A DNA stretch of 64,000 nucleotides, taken from the NCBI GenBank assembly GCA_035505655.1, contig DATJQP010000085.1:1-64000 (forward strand), given 5' to 3'. Positions 1 through 9,000 of the stretch are shown here, piece after piece (position 1 is the first letter of the stretch; each line of letters begins with the position of its first letter). The position numbers were made by a program, and so were the translations under genes. The notes below the pieces were generated by a model. The model did no database searches. It was not told the origin of the DNA and saw nothing but the letters and a program-made list of their open reading frames with translations. Source of the stretch: JAGVPT01 sp035505655 (GTDB lineage: Bacteria; Bacteroidota; Ignavibacteria; UBA10030; UBA8401).

Positions 1-165
1 GACGCTTCGGAGCGGGAAGGATATGTGCCAAACGTCGTTTATACCTGCGGGGCAATCGCACACAACGGACGGTTGATTATTCCCTATGCAATGTCCGACC
101 GGGCGACCCGCATGGCAAGCGTCTCGATCCCCGAACTCCTAACGAAGATGCTCTCAAATCAGTAG
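1..165 (+). CDS. GH130 glycoside phosphorylase, C-terminal fragment
   Basis: The window opens inside this gene; only the last 54 residues are visible, ending at the TAG at 163-165. The fragment contains VPNVVYTCGAIAHNGRLIIPY followed by a short tail, which matches the closing beta-strands of the five-bladed propeller of GH130 enzymes (beta-mannoside or mannooligosaccharide phosphorylases and hydrolases). Family members act on beta-linked mannosides, but the active-site residues lie upstream of the window, so substrate cannot be judged. It is not obviously part of the pectin locus that starts 18 kb downstream. Confidence 0.7.
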   Translation, partial: DASEREGYVPNVVYTCGAIAHNGRLIIPYAMSDRATRMASVSIPELLTKMLSNQ

Positions 166-612
166 GGAACTGCCTCGATTCCGTCGTCCCTCTCTTCCTT
201 CATCAAGGCGAGTTTTCGCCTGACGATCTTCTCATTGCTGACGCGCTCGCCGATGATCCTGCGCCCGCAGCAAGGGTGTGTAAAGAAGGAGTGAATCTTC
301 GCGGCACTTGCGGGAACCGTCCCCCACCCTGCGTCATAAAATCCCGTTTTTTTGATTCTTTTGGACTCATTTTGCCTCCCCGGCATCAACACCCGGGACA
401 TCGAGCCCTCAACAGATCTTTCCTTATCCCCGCTTGCAAAAATGGCGTAAATTCCCGACCTTAAGTTCGCTCTTGCAGCGGGCGTCGGAAACCTCTCCTC
501 AACCGCGTCGTGCTCTTGCCGCAATTCCTGTTGGGATTTCTGAGGGTTGGAGCAGCAAAGCAAGTCCTCCAGATGTTAGAGCTCTCTTTCTGTGCTCTGA
601 AAAGAGACTGCT
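166..612. other. Intergenic region without a confident gene
   Basis: This stretch lies between the GH130 fragment and the small membrane protein. The minus strand has a 55-codon frame from an ATG at 370 to 203, preceded by a good GGGGAGG ribosome-binding site and starting MSPKESKKRDF. A second minus-strand frame, 386 to 159, carries a lysine- and arginine-rich end (VRRKLALMKEERDDGIEA). Neither resembles a family I recognise. They could be two halves of one small gene joined by a frameshift, but nothing proves it. Confidence 0.3.
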
Positions 613-1026
613 ATGGGACAACAACAACTCCTCCTCATTATTCTTGGCGTCATCGTCGTCAGCGTGGCAGTGATCGTCGGCATCGGGGTCTACCAGGATC
701 ATGCCGTCGACCGCGATCGTGCTGCGATCCTTGTTGACCTGAAGATCCTCTCGTCGAAAGCACAAGCATACTACAACCGACCGATGTCGCTCGGGGGAGG
801 GAGCAGATCGTATGTTGGCCTCACGGCTGACGCTCGCGGAATCGGCCTTCTCGCAGGACAAAACTTCATCGACAACGCGAATGGATCATATTCGATCGCG
901 GTCGCAGGAACAGCAACACAAGTGGTCCTGCGCGGGAAGGGAAAAGTTGCACTCCCGGATGGGAGCTTCCCCGAATACGATCTCACGGTGACTCTAAATT
1001 CCCAGAGCGTCGTCAAGGTTAACTAA
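613..1026 (+). CDS. Small membrane-anchored protein, pilin-like N-terminus
   Basis: A 137-residue protein that begins with MGQQQLLLIILGVIVVSVAV, a single hydrophobic helix of about 20 residues directly at the N-terminus, followed by a soluble domain with a glycine-rich stretch and short alternating beta-like segments. The layout (hydrophobic N-terminal helix, charged helix, small beta domain) resembles type IV pseudopilins, but there is no clear prepilin peptidase site (G before F/M and E at +5). I recall similar small proteins in Ignavibacteria-like genomes but know no function for them. The gene stands alone between two non-coding stretches. Confidence 0.65.
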   Translation: MGQQQLLLIILGVIVVSVAVIVGIGVYQDHAVDRDRAAILVDLKILSSKAQAYYNRPMSLGGGSRSYVGLTADARGIGLLAGQNFIDNANGSYSIAVAGTATQVVLRGKGKVALPDGSFPEYDLTVTLNSQSVVKVN

Positions 1027-1096
1027 ATTCTCCCACCGCATCACACCCCGCTTCGTCAGCCCCTGCAAATTTATCCTAGTGAAGAGGGGGGGCCGA

Positions 1097-1152
1097 AGTC
1101 CAAGGTCCAAAGTCCCGGGTCCGTTGTCCTGAGTCCAAGGTCCCAGGTCCAC
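1097..1152. repeat. Heptamer tandem array, consensus RGTCCNN, 8 units
   Basis: Eight consecutive 7-bp units can be read without a gap: AGTCCAA, GGTCCAA, AGTCCCG, GGTCCGT, TGTCCTG, AGTCCAA, GGTCCCA, GGTCCAC. The GTCC core is invariant in all eight, while the two trailing bases drift. It lies in the non-coding stretch between the small membrane protein and dsbD. Confidence 0.85.
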
Positions 1153-1168
1153 CGTTGATGTTCCCTTC

Positions 1169-1203
1169 TCTCATATCTTGCTTCTTATATCTTATTTCTT
1201 ATT
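1169..1203. repeat. Second heptamer tandem array, consensus TCTTATT, 5 units
   Basis: Five units of 7 bp run head to tail: TCTCATA, TCTTGCT, TCTTATA, TCTTATT, TCTTATT. This array starts 16 bp after the RGTCCNN array and has the same period but an unrelated sequence. Confidence 0.75.
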
Positions 1204-1514
1204 TCCCCCGCCTCCTTTCCCTCACAGCCTGAATGACTGAAACTTTCCGCAGATGAATTCTCCCGAGGGGATTCCTTCGGAACCGACAAAAACGTTCGGG
1301 AAGGATGAGCTGCGGTGGGGAGCTCGAACATGCTGAGTACTCCGCCAGACATCGCACTCCACCACTCCCGCACTCCACAACCATGCCCTCGGCCGCCTTG
1401 GATTTCGGACAATGCTTTTTAGGCATGAAAACGTCGGCGAAGGTTCGTATATTTGAGAATAAGAGGTCGCCGAAATTGAGAGCGAGCGATTCTTACACTA
1501 TGCGAGGTTGTGTG

Positions 1515-3335
1515 ATGCGTCGGACAATTCTGATCTTTGCCCTGGTTTGCACACTGGGGGCTCTTCTCTATTCTCAGGAAACCGATCCGGTCGGGATCTC
1601 GATCCAGAAATCTCTGCTCAAGGCCTCCCCCGGAGAGAAATTCCGAGTAGTTCTGCACGTCGCGGTGAAGAAGCCGTGGCACATTAATTCGAATAAGCCC
1701 CATGAAGACTACCTTATCCCGACGACAGTCAGCATCGGAGGGAAGGGAATTGCTATCGTTGGCGTGGAATATCCTCCGGCACACGATGTCAAATTCGATT
1801 TCTCCGAGAACCCTGTTTCAGTCTACCAGGGGGAGGTCGATATTATCCTTTCTCTGAGGCTCGACGATACCGTCTCTCTGACGCACCATCTTGCAACGGT
1901 GCAGCTTGATTACCAGGCGTGCAACAACGTCTCATGCCAGGCACCGAAGACTGTCTCTACTTCCCTCACGGTAGAGGTGGTTCGTGCGTCCCGTCAAAAA
2001 GCTGATAAGGCGCCTTCCGGCATTTCGACGAGAGGGCCGGGATCATCGCGACCCGATTCCGTGAGCGTTGCGACGTCCGCTCTTCAACCTCCCGATAGCA
2101 GCTCGAAAGTCAGCTCGGGATCGCCCTCCTCCGGGGGAGGCACAATGGCAGGTGACATCGAAAGTCGCGGGCTCTTTGTGACGTTTGTCCTTATTTTTCT
2201 CGGCGGCCTTGCCTTAAACCTGACTCCGTGCGTCTATCCCCTCATTCCGATCACAATCGGATATTTCGGCGGGCAGAGTCAGGGGGAAAGCCGGAAGCTT
2301 CTTCTCCTCGGCGTTTTCTACGTGCTGGGGATGGCACTGACGTATTCAGTCGTCGGTGTCGTGACGGCTCTCAGTGGCGCCCTCTTCGGCGCCCTTCTAC
2401 AAAACGTCTATGTCGTTCTCTCTATCAGCGCCCTCTTTGTCGTACTCGCCCTGAGCCAGTTCGGAGTCTACGAGTTCAATCTCCCATCCTCCTGGATGTC
2501 ATTTGCGGGAGGGGCAAGGAGCGGTGGGTTCGGCGCGTTCTTCATGGGGTTGACGATGGGAATCGTTGCCGCTCCGTGCATCGGTCCTTTCGTCCTTGGC
2601 CTGGTTACCTACGTCGCGGCGAAAGGGGACCCGGTCCAGGGGTTCCTGATGTTCTTCGTCCTTGCTCTCGGACTCGGCGTGCCGTATCTCTTTCTCGCTC
2701 TTTTCTCCGGAAAGATCAAACAGCTTCCGCGTTCCGGCGCATGGATGGAAGGGGTGAAGCATTTGTTTGGATACCTCATGCTTGGCATGGCGCTCTACTT
2801 TGTTACCCCGCTCCTCCCAGAGAAGATCCAACCATTTCCGCTTCCTCTCTTCGGGATTCTCTCTGCGGCAGTCTTTCTTCTCGTCGACAAAAACGGGAAT
2901 AGCGCCAGAGGCTTCTTCGCCACCAAGGTGGTTCTCTCGCTCGCGGCGGTTGGCATTTCTGCAACCATGCTTGCGCCGAAGAGCGAACTCTCTCCCGAGT
3001 GGCGTTCCTTCAGCACGACCGCCTATGAAAACTCGGCTGCGAAGGGAGAGCCGATGCTCATAGACTTCTACGCCGACTGGTGTATTCCCTGCAAGGAGCT
3101 CGATGCGAAGACGTTTTCGAACCGTCAGGTCATCGATGCTTCCCAGAGGTTCACTTCGTTCAAAGCAGACATGACAAAGTCGGAGAGCGCCGCGACCGAA
3201 TCGCTCGCCACCCGGTTCCAGGTCAAAGGCGTTCCGACGGTCCTTATCATCGACTCTCATGGAATAGAACAAAGTCGCATTACCGGCTATGTCGATGCCG
3301 CGGAGTTTCTCCGTGCGATGAATTCGGCCCGCTGA
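1515..3335 (+). CDS. dsbD: Thiol:disulfide interchange protein DsbD
   Basis: Moves reducing equivalents from cytoplasmic thioredoxin across the inner membrane to periplasmic partners. The 606-residue protein has all three DsbD modules: a signal peptide and periplasmic alpha domain with a cysteine pair near residues 136-141 (CNNVSC), a polytopic membrane domain with one cysteine in NLTPCVYPL (about 238) and one in AAPCIGPF (about 354), and a C-terminal thioredoxin domain with WCIPCK at about 523-526. The ATG at 1515 is chosen because it has GAGG at 1504-1507 and starts directly with a signal peptide; an in-frame ATG lies at 1500. No cytochrome c assembly genes are adjacent, so the periplasmic partner is unknown. 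Confidence 0.93.
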   Translation: MRRTILIFALVCTLGALLYSQETDPVGISIQKSLLKASPGEKFRVVLHVAVKKPWHINSNKPHEDYLIPTTVSIGGKGIAIVGVEYPPAHDVKFDFSENPVSVYQGEVDIILSLRLDDTVSLTHHLATVQLDYQACNNVSCQAPKTVSTSLTVEVVRASRQKADKAPSGISTRGPGSSRPDSVSVATSALQPPDSSSKVSSGSPSSGGGTMAGDIESRGLFVTFVLIFLGGLALNLTPCVYPLIPITIGYFGGQSQGESRKLLLLGVFYVLGMALTYSVVGVVTALSGALFGALLQNVYVVLSISALFVVLALSQFGVYEFNLPSSWMSFAGGARSGGFGAFFMGLTMGIVAAPCIGPFVLGLVTYVAAKGDPVQGFLMFFVLALGLGVPYLFLALFSGKIKQLPRSGAWMEGVKHLFGYLMLGMALYFVTPLLPEKIQPFPLPLFGILSAAVFLLVDKNGNSARGFFATKVVLSLAAVGISATMLAPKSELSPEWRSFSTTAYENSAAKGEPMLIDFYADWCIPCKELDAKTFSNRQVIDASQRFTSFKADMTKSESAATESLATRFQVKGVPTVLIIDSHGIEQSRITGYVDAAEFLRAMNSAR

Positions 3336-3392
3336 AATCTGCCGCCTGAGGGCGCTTCTCTGTCTCAGACTACTGACGAAAGAAATACCACC

Positions 3393-5999
3393 ATGCGAAG
3401 ATTCATCCCTTTGACTCCGTGGGTGCTCGGAGTTCTGATGATCGCGATCACCCCGGCACAATCCCAACCCATGAACCCCCTTCCCGACCCTAACGCTGTC
3501 GTTGTGGAAGGGAAGGCCAGGTTCACAGTGCTGACGCCGGAATTGATCCGGCTGGAATACAGTGAGGGGGGGAAATTCGAAGATCGGGCGTCGCTCGTTT
3601 TCATCGACCGTCATCTCGACCCGCCCCCGTTCAAGGTGACGCGGGAATTGGGAAGGCTGGTGATCACGACAGATCGGTTGACCCTGGAGTATCTTCCCGA
3701 CGACAAGGAATTCTCACCGACAAATCTGCGGATCTCATTCATGCAGGGAGGCCGTGCAATGCACTGGCATCCGGGGATGGACGATACCGCAAACCTCGGA
3801 GGGACGATCCGGACACTTGACGGCGTAAAGGGGAGAACGAAGCTCGAGCCGGGCATCCTCTCAAAGGATGGATGGGTTCTGGTCGATGATAGCGAGCGGC
3901 CACTTTTTGACGACTCCGATTGGCCGTGGGTGACTCCGAGGCCGTCCGGGAAATGCATCGACTGGTATTTCTTCGGGTACGGACATGAGTACCGAAAGGC
4001 GCTCTTCGACTTCACCAGGGTCGCCGGGAGGATACCGATGCCTCCCCGCTTCGCATTCGGACTCTGGTGGTCGCGCTACTGGGCGTACACCGACGAGGAA
4101 TTCAAAGACCTTGTCGCGCAATTCAGGATGCACGACGTGCCGCTCGATGTCCTCGTCATCGACATGGACTGGCATCAGACCTTTGACCTCCGGTGGGGGC
4201 GCACGCCAAAGGACCAGGCAGGCCAGCCGCTGGGTTGGACCGGCTACACCTGGGACAGAAACTATTTCCCCGATCCGCAGGGCTTCCTTGCCTGGTGTGA
4301 CAGCGAGGGGCTGAAGACTCCCCTCAACCTTCATCCCGCTTCAGGGATCCAGCCTCACGAAGAACATTATCCCGAGATGGCGAGAGCGATGGGAATCGAT
4401 CCATCGACGAAGAAGTATGTCCCCTTCGACATCGTGGACAAGAAATTTGCGACAAACTACATGAACCTCATCATCCGTCCTCTCGAGCGTGAGGGAGTCG
4501 ATTTCTGGTGGCTCGACTGGCAGCAATGGGGGACGACGAAGGTTCCGGGTGTGACACCGACCTGGTGGCTCAACTATGTTTTCTTCACCGACATGGAGCG
4601 GAGGAATGAACAGCGTCCTCTTCTCTTCCATCGATGGGGCGGCCTCGGCAACCACCGATATGAGATCGGGTTCTCCGGCGATGTCGTCTCGGTGTGGGAA
4701 TCGCTGGCATTCCAGCCGGAATTCACCGCGACCGCCGCCAACGTCGGCTACGGGTATTGGAGCCACGACATCGGCGGGCACATGCCCGGTGAAATCTCGC
4801 CGGAGCTTTACACGAGATGGATTCAGTGGGGTGCGTTCAGCCCGATCCTCCGCACGCACGTAACCAAAAACGCGAAAGGAGAAAGGAGAATCTGGGCCTA
4901 TCCGGATCAGGAGTTCAGGATGATGCGCGAAGCGATCCTTCTCCGGTATTCGCTCATCCCCTATCTTTACACGGCCGCGCACACGACATACGAATCTGGC
5001 GTGTCCATTGTCCATCCCATGTACTATGACGACCCCGAGGCGCCGGAAGCGTACGAATTCTCGGGAGAGTATCGTTTCGGAGACGACATGATTGTGGCTC
5101 CGGTAACCACCCCCGTCGATTCGTCCGACCTTCTCGCCGAGAAGAAGATCTGGCTACCGGCGGGTGGCTGGACCGAATGGTTTACGGGGGAGCACCTTCA
5201 AGGGCCGGGAGTCTTCACGCGCCAGTATGCTGAGGACGAGATTCCGGTCTTTGTTCATGATGGTGCCATGATTCCGATGCAACCGAAGATGAAGAACAGT
5301 CACGAACGCCCCGTCGACCCGCTCATCATCAATGTCTTTCCGGGAGAATCGGGGAGTTGTGAAATTTATGAGGACGAAGGTAATACCTCAGGCTACATCT
5401 CGGGCCGTTCGGCCGTTACCCGCGCCGAATTCCGGAAAGGATCAGGGGGAGATGTCGAGTTGAAGATCTCGGCGGCAGAGGGGATGTATCCGGGAATGCC
5501 TCAGGCGCGGTCTTACGAAGTGCGTTTTGTCGGTTCACCGTCACCCGAACGGGTTTCCTGGAATGGTACCGAACTCCGCCGCGTCTCACCGGGAAGCAAG
5601 GAAGGATGGTGGTATGCGGGGGACGAGCTGACGACAGTCGTTCGCACGAGGTCGGTTTCGGTACACACTCCCATGACGGTGAGCTTCACTCCCGGGCATT
5701 TGTCGAGAGAGGCGATCGCGGCCATGGACGGCTTCCGCGGGAAGATTGCGCGCGCCCGGAGGCTTTCGACGATCATCGAGAACAATGCCTGGCCCGCAGA
5801 CTGGGCCCCGGACCCTCTCATCCATGCCGGGCAGACCGGCAACAGGATCAGCCATAATCCTTCAACGATGCAGGGCGAGCTCATCGGCCTTGGGAACGAT
5901 TTTCACGCGCTCGACAAGGCGCTCGACACATTGCGGGTGAGCGATCGCGTCATTCGCATGGTCCGCTCCCAGCTCAAGATCGGCTCAACTTCCCGCTAG
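3393..5999 (+). CDS. GH31 family alpha-glycosidase, secreted
   Basis: An 868-residue retaining alpha-glycosidase of family GH31 (alpha-glucosidases, alpha-xylosidases and relatives). It starts with a signal peptide ending around AQSQ, followed by an N-terminal beta-sandwich and a TIM barrel with RFAFGLWWSRYWAYTDEE. The expected catalytic pair is present: nucleophile D375 in WWLDWQQW and acid/base D430 in GFSGDVVS. The nucleophile loop reads WLDWQQ rather than WxDMNE, typical of a subgroup away from classical alpha-glucosidases, so substrate is not assigned. It has no T9SS sorting domain, so it is probably periplasmic. It ends 13 bp from the convergent kinase gene. Confidence 0.9.
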   Translation: MRRFIPLTPWVLGVLMIAITPAQSQPMNPLPDPNAVVVEGKARFTVLTPELIRLEYSEGGKFEDRASLVFIDRHLDPPPFKVTRELGRLVITTDRLTLEYLPDDKEFSPTNLRISFMQGGRAMHWHPGMDDTANLGGTIRTLDGVKGRTKLEPGILSKDGWVLVDDSERPLFDDSDWPWVTPRPSGKCIDWYFFGYGHEYRKALFDFTRVAGRIPMPPRFAFGLWWSRYWAYTDEEFKDLVAQFRMHDVPLDVLVIDMDWHQTFDLRWGRTPKDQAGQPLGWTGYTWDRNYFPDPQGFLAWCDSEGLKTPLNLHPASGIQPHEEHYPEMARAMGIDPSTKKYVPFDIVDKKFATNYMNLIIRPLEREGVDFWWLDWQQWGTTKVPGVTPTWWLNYVFFTDMERRNEQRPLLFHRWGGLGNHRYEIGFSGDVVSVWESLAFQPEFTATAANVGYGYWSHDIGGHMPGEISPELYTRWIQWGAFSPILRTHVTKNAKGERRIWAYPDQEFRMMREAILLRYSLIPYLYTAAHTTYESGVSIVHPMYYDDPEAPEAYEFSGEYRFGDDMIVAPVTTPVDSSDLLAEKKIWLPAGGWTEWFTGEHLQGPGVFTRQYAEDEIPVFVHDGAMIPMQPKMKNSHERPVDPLIINVFPGESGSCEIYEDEGNTSGYISGRSAVTRAEFRKGSGGDVELKISAAEGMYPGMPQARSYEVRFVGSPSPERVSWNGTELRRVSPGSKEGWWYAGDELTTVVRTRSVSVHTPMTVSFTPGHLSREAIAAMDGFRGKIARARRLSTIIENNAWPADWAPDPLIHAGQTGNRISHNPSTMQGELIGLGNDFHALDKALDTLRVSDRVIRMVRSQLKIGSTSR

Positions 6000-6012
6000 A
6001 CCGCGGATCGAT

Positions 6013-9000
6013 TCAGGCCGGGGAGTTACCGCCGCGGAGAATGCCGCCGATCTGTTCGAGAAGGTCGGACGGTTTGTACGGTTTTTTGATGAAACCATCC
6101 GGGTGGGATACTCCGAACGCGGATTTCATCTCCTCCTCCGTGTATCCCGAAGAGAGGAGCACTTTCGCTCTTCTGTCAATCTTTTTCAAGGCCTCAAACG
6201 CCGCTTTCCCGTCCATACCGGGCATCGAGTAATCGAGGACGATCATCGACACCGACGCGTGTTGCTTCCTGAAGAGCTCTATTCCTTCAACAGGATTCAG
6301 GGCGCCGAGAACCGTGAACCTGGCCTCCGTCAGAACATCCGTCAGCAGCTCGAGGACCGCCGCTTCATCATCGATCACCAGGATTGTCCTTCCCGAGCCG
6401 TCGACCTCCAGCGAGGCCGGCTGGACCCTTGACGGTGAGGCGGATCCGGTCTTGACAAGGGGGAGCACAATTTCGAATTTTGTTCCCCGCTCTTTTGTGC
6501 TGTCGATTCGTATCCCTCCATGATGTCCCCGCGTGATGCCGAGTACCGCGGCGAGCCCAAGCCCGCGTCCGGTGAATTTTGTCGTAAAGAACGGGTCGAA
6601 GATCCGCGCAAGGATTTCGGGTCTCATCCCGTGCCCTGTATCCTCAACCTGCAGGGAGGCATACTCTCCGGGTGGGAGGGGGCTGTTGGTGTAGCGCCAG
6701 AATTCGGCGTCGCCTTCGGCGATTGCAACCTTTCCGGTGCGGACAGTGACGGTGCCGGGAGCCGCGTCAATCGCCTCCCCGGCGTTGATGATGAGGTTCA
6801 TGATGACCTGTTGAATCTGCCCGATGTCTCCGTGGACGATGAGGGGGCAGGATGTCAAATCATACTTCATCTCCGTCGTTTTTGGAACCGAGAGACCGAG
6901 AAACTGGGTGTTCTCCTCGACAAGCCGGTTGAGATCGAAGTCCTCCGACACGAACTTGCCTTTGCCGGAGTAGGCAAGAAGCTGGCGCGTGAGATCCGTC
7001 GCCCGCTCGGCGGCTTTGAGGGCTTTCGTGATGCTGTTCCCGGCGATGCTTTCCTTCGGCAGCTTCGCGAGAGCGAGGGAAGACTGGCCCATGATGACGT
7101 TGAGGAGGTTGTTGAAATCGTGGGCAATGCCTCCCGCGAGTGTTCCGATACTCTCGAGCTTCTGAGCGTGCCGCAGCGCTTCTTCCGATCTCTTCCGTTC
7201 AGTGATGTCCTCTTTCACGGCCACAAAATTCGTTACGACTCCGTTCAAGTTCTGGACCGGGAAGATTGACGCGCTTTCCCAGTAAAGCTCGCCGTTCTTT
7301 CTTTTGTTATGGAATTCTCCCTGCCAGTGACGTCCCGCCGTGATCGTTTCCCAGAGCTTCCGGTACTCTTCCTGCGTGGTTTCACCCGACTTTACGATGT
7401 TCGGGTTCTTCCCCCTGGCCTCCTCGAAGGAGTAACCGCTGACGCGCATGAACTTGGGGTTGACATACTCGATAGAGCCTTTGGTGTCGGTGATGACAAT
7501 CGATGCGGGGCTCTGCTCGACGGCAAGGGAGAGTTTTCTCAGCTCCTCCTCCGCGCGACTGCGCTCGGTGATGTCGTGGATAATTGAAAAGAGGGCTTTC
7601 GATCCTTCGACGGTGATGGGAGATGAATGGACTTCCACCCTCCGCAACTCTCCGTTCGCGAGCCGGTGGGTGAAGAGGAAGTACGCTTGTTCTCCCGTGA
7701 CGGCGCGGGCCCGCTCGCGATCGACTTCGTCGGTGTTGCCGGCATTGAGGGCATGAATCGCCATCGTGCGGAGCGCTTCCTGAGTGTAGCCATAGAACTT
7801 CTCCGCGGCTTTGTTGGCGTCCCTGATCCGTCCGGTGACCGGATCGATGAGGAGCATGACCGCATCATGCATCTCAAACATGTGATGGAATTGCTCTTCG
7901 CTTTGCCGGAGGGCTTCTTCGGCCTTCTTGTGCTCGGTGATATCCTGGACCATCCCCTGAACATACCGTTGTCCCCCGATTTCAAGCGAGGAGCCGGTCA
8001 CGAGGGCAATGAATGTACTGCCGTTTTTCCGCACCAGGGTTTGTTCGCGATACGCGGGTCCCTCGGCAACTGCCACTCGCCGAAAAAGGTCCGGTGTCAC
8101 GCGTGGGGGGAGGAGATCGGTGAGCCGCATGGTAAGGAGCTCTTCCTTTGAGTAACCCGTCATACGGCACAAGGCGGGATTCACCATGATGTACCGGCCT
8201 TCAAGATCGGCGATGCCGATCCCTTCGTTGCTCTGTTCGACAGCGGCGCTGTAGCGAAGCTCGGTCTCCTTGAGCGCAGCCTGCGCGGCCTTCTTCTCTG
8301 TAATATCGCGGACGACAAGTTGAACGCCCGGATCTCTGCCGAAGGTTACACGCTGCGCTGTTACCTCCACGTCGACCACGGATCCGTCGAGGCGCACAAA
8401 TTTCTCCTCCAGCATCGGAAGGGTAGCGCCCGTCCCGGAAATGTCTTTCATGCGTCCTGTTACCAGCTGGCGATAATCAGGATGCACGAATTCGATGACA
8501 GATTTCCCGATCAATTGATCGGCGCTCGTTCCACGCATTAACTCCAGACACGCGCTGTTGGCGAAGACGATCTTTCCCTCGACGTAGATAGCGATTGCCT
8601 CGGGGAATCCCTCGACAAGCTGCCGGTATTTGCTTTCGCTCTCGTGGAGGGCTTCCTCGGCCCGCTTTCTCTCGGTAATGTCCTGGATAAGTCCGTCATA
8701 CGCCGTAATGACATCGTGGGCATTGCGATGAAGAACGAAAGTATTCCGCACCCATTTCACGGCGCCGTTCCTGTGCCTGATCCGGTGCTCGAGGGGAGGC
8801 GGGTTCTTGGCGGCCAGGATCTCTCGCGCCTGTTCCTCGACGGCGCCTCTGTCTTCCGGAAGGACCATCGTAAACCATAGAAATGCATCGCTCGCAAATT
8901 CCTCAGGATTGTATCCGGTGATGGCAAAACAACCGGGGCCATGGATCGTTTGGACCGCGCGTCCGTTTTCGACCCGAACAGTGTAGATGTAGTCGGTGAT

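Larger units (their letters stand above)
1027..1514. other. Intergenic region with two short tandem arrays
   Basis: Apart from the two 7-bp arrays listed separately, I see no gene here. An open frame in the dsbD reading frame runs back to 1305, but it has no signal-peptide character and no ribosome-binding site, so it is taken as upstream non-coding sequence. Confidence 0.5.

Noticed and set aside
1097..1203. CRISPR array
   Set aside because: Units are 7 bp with no spacers; it is a simple tandem repeat.
2499..3614. Minus-strand open frame opposite dsbD and the GH31 start
   Set aside because: It crosses two real genes and the gap between them, and has no signal or domain.
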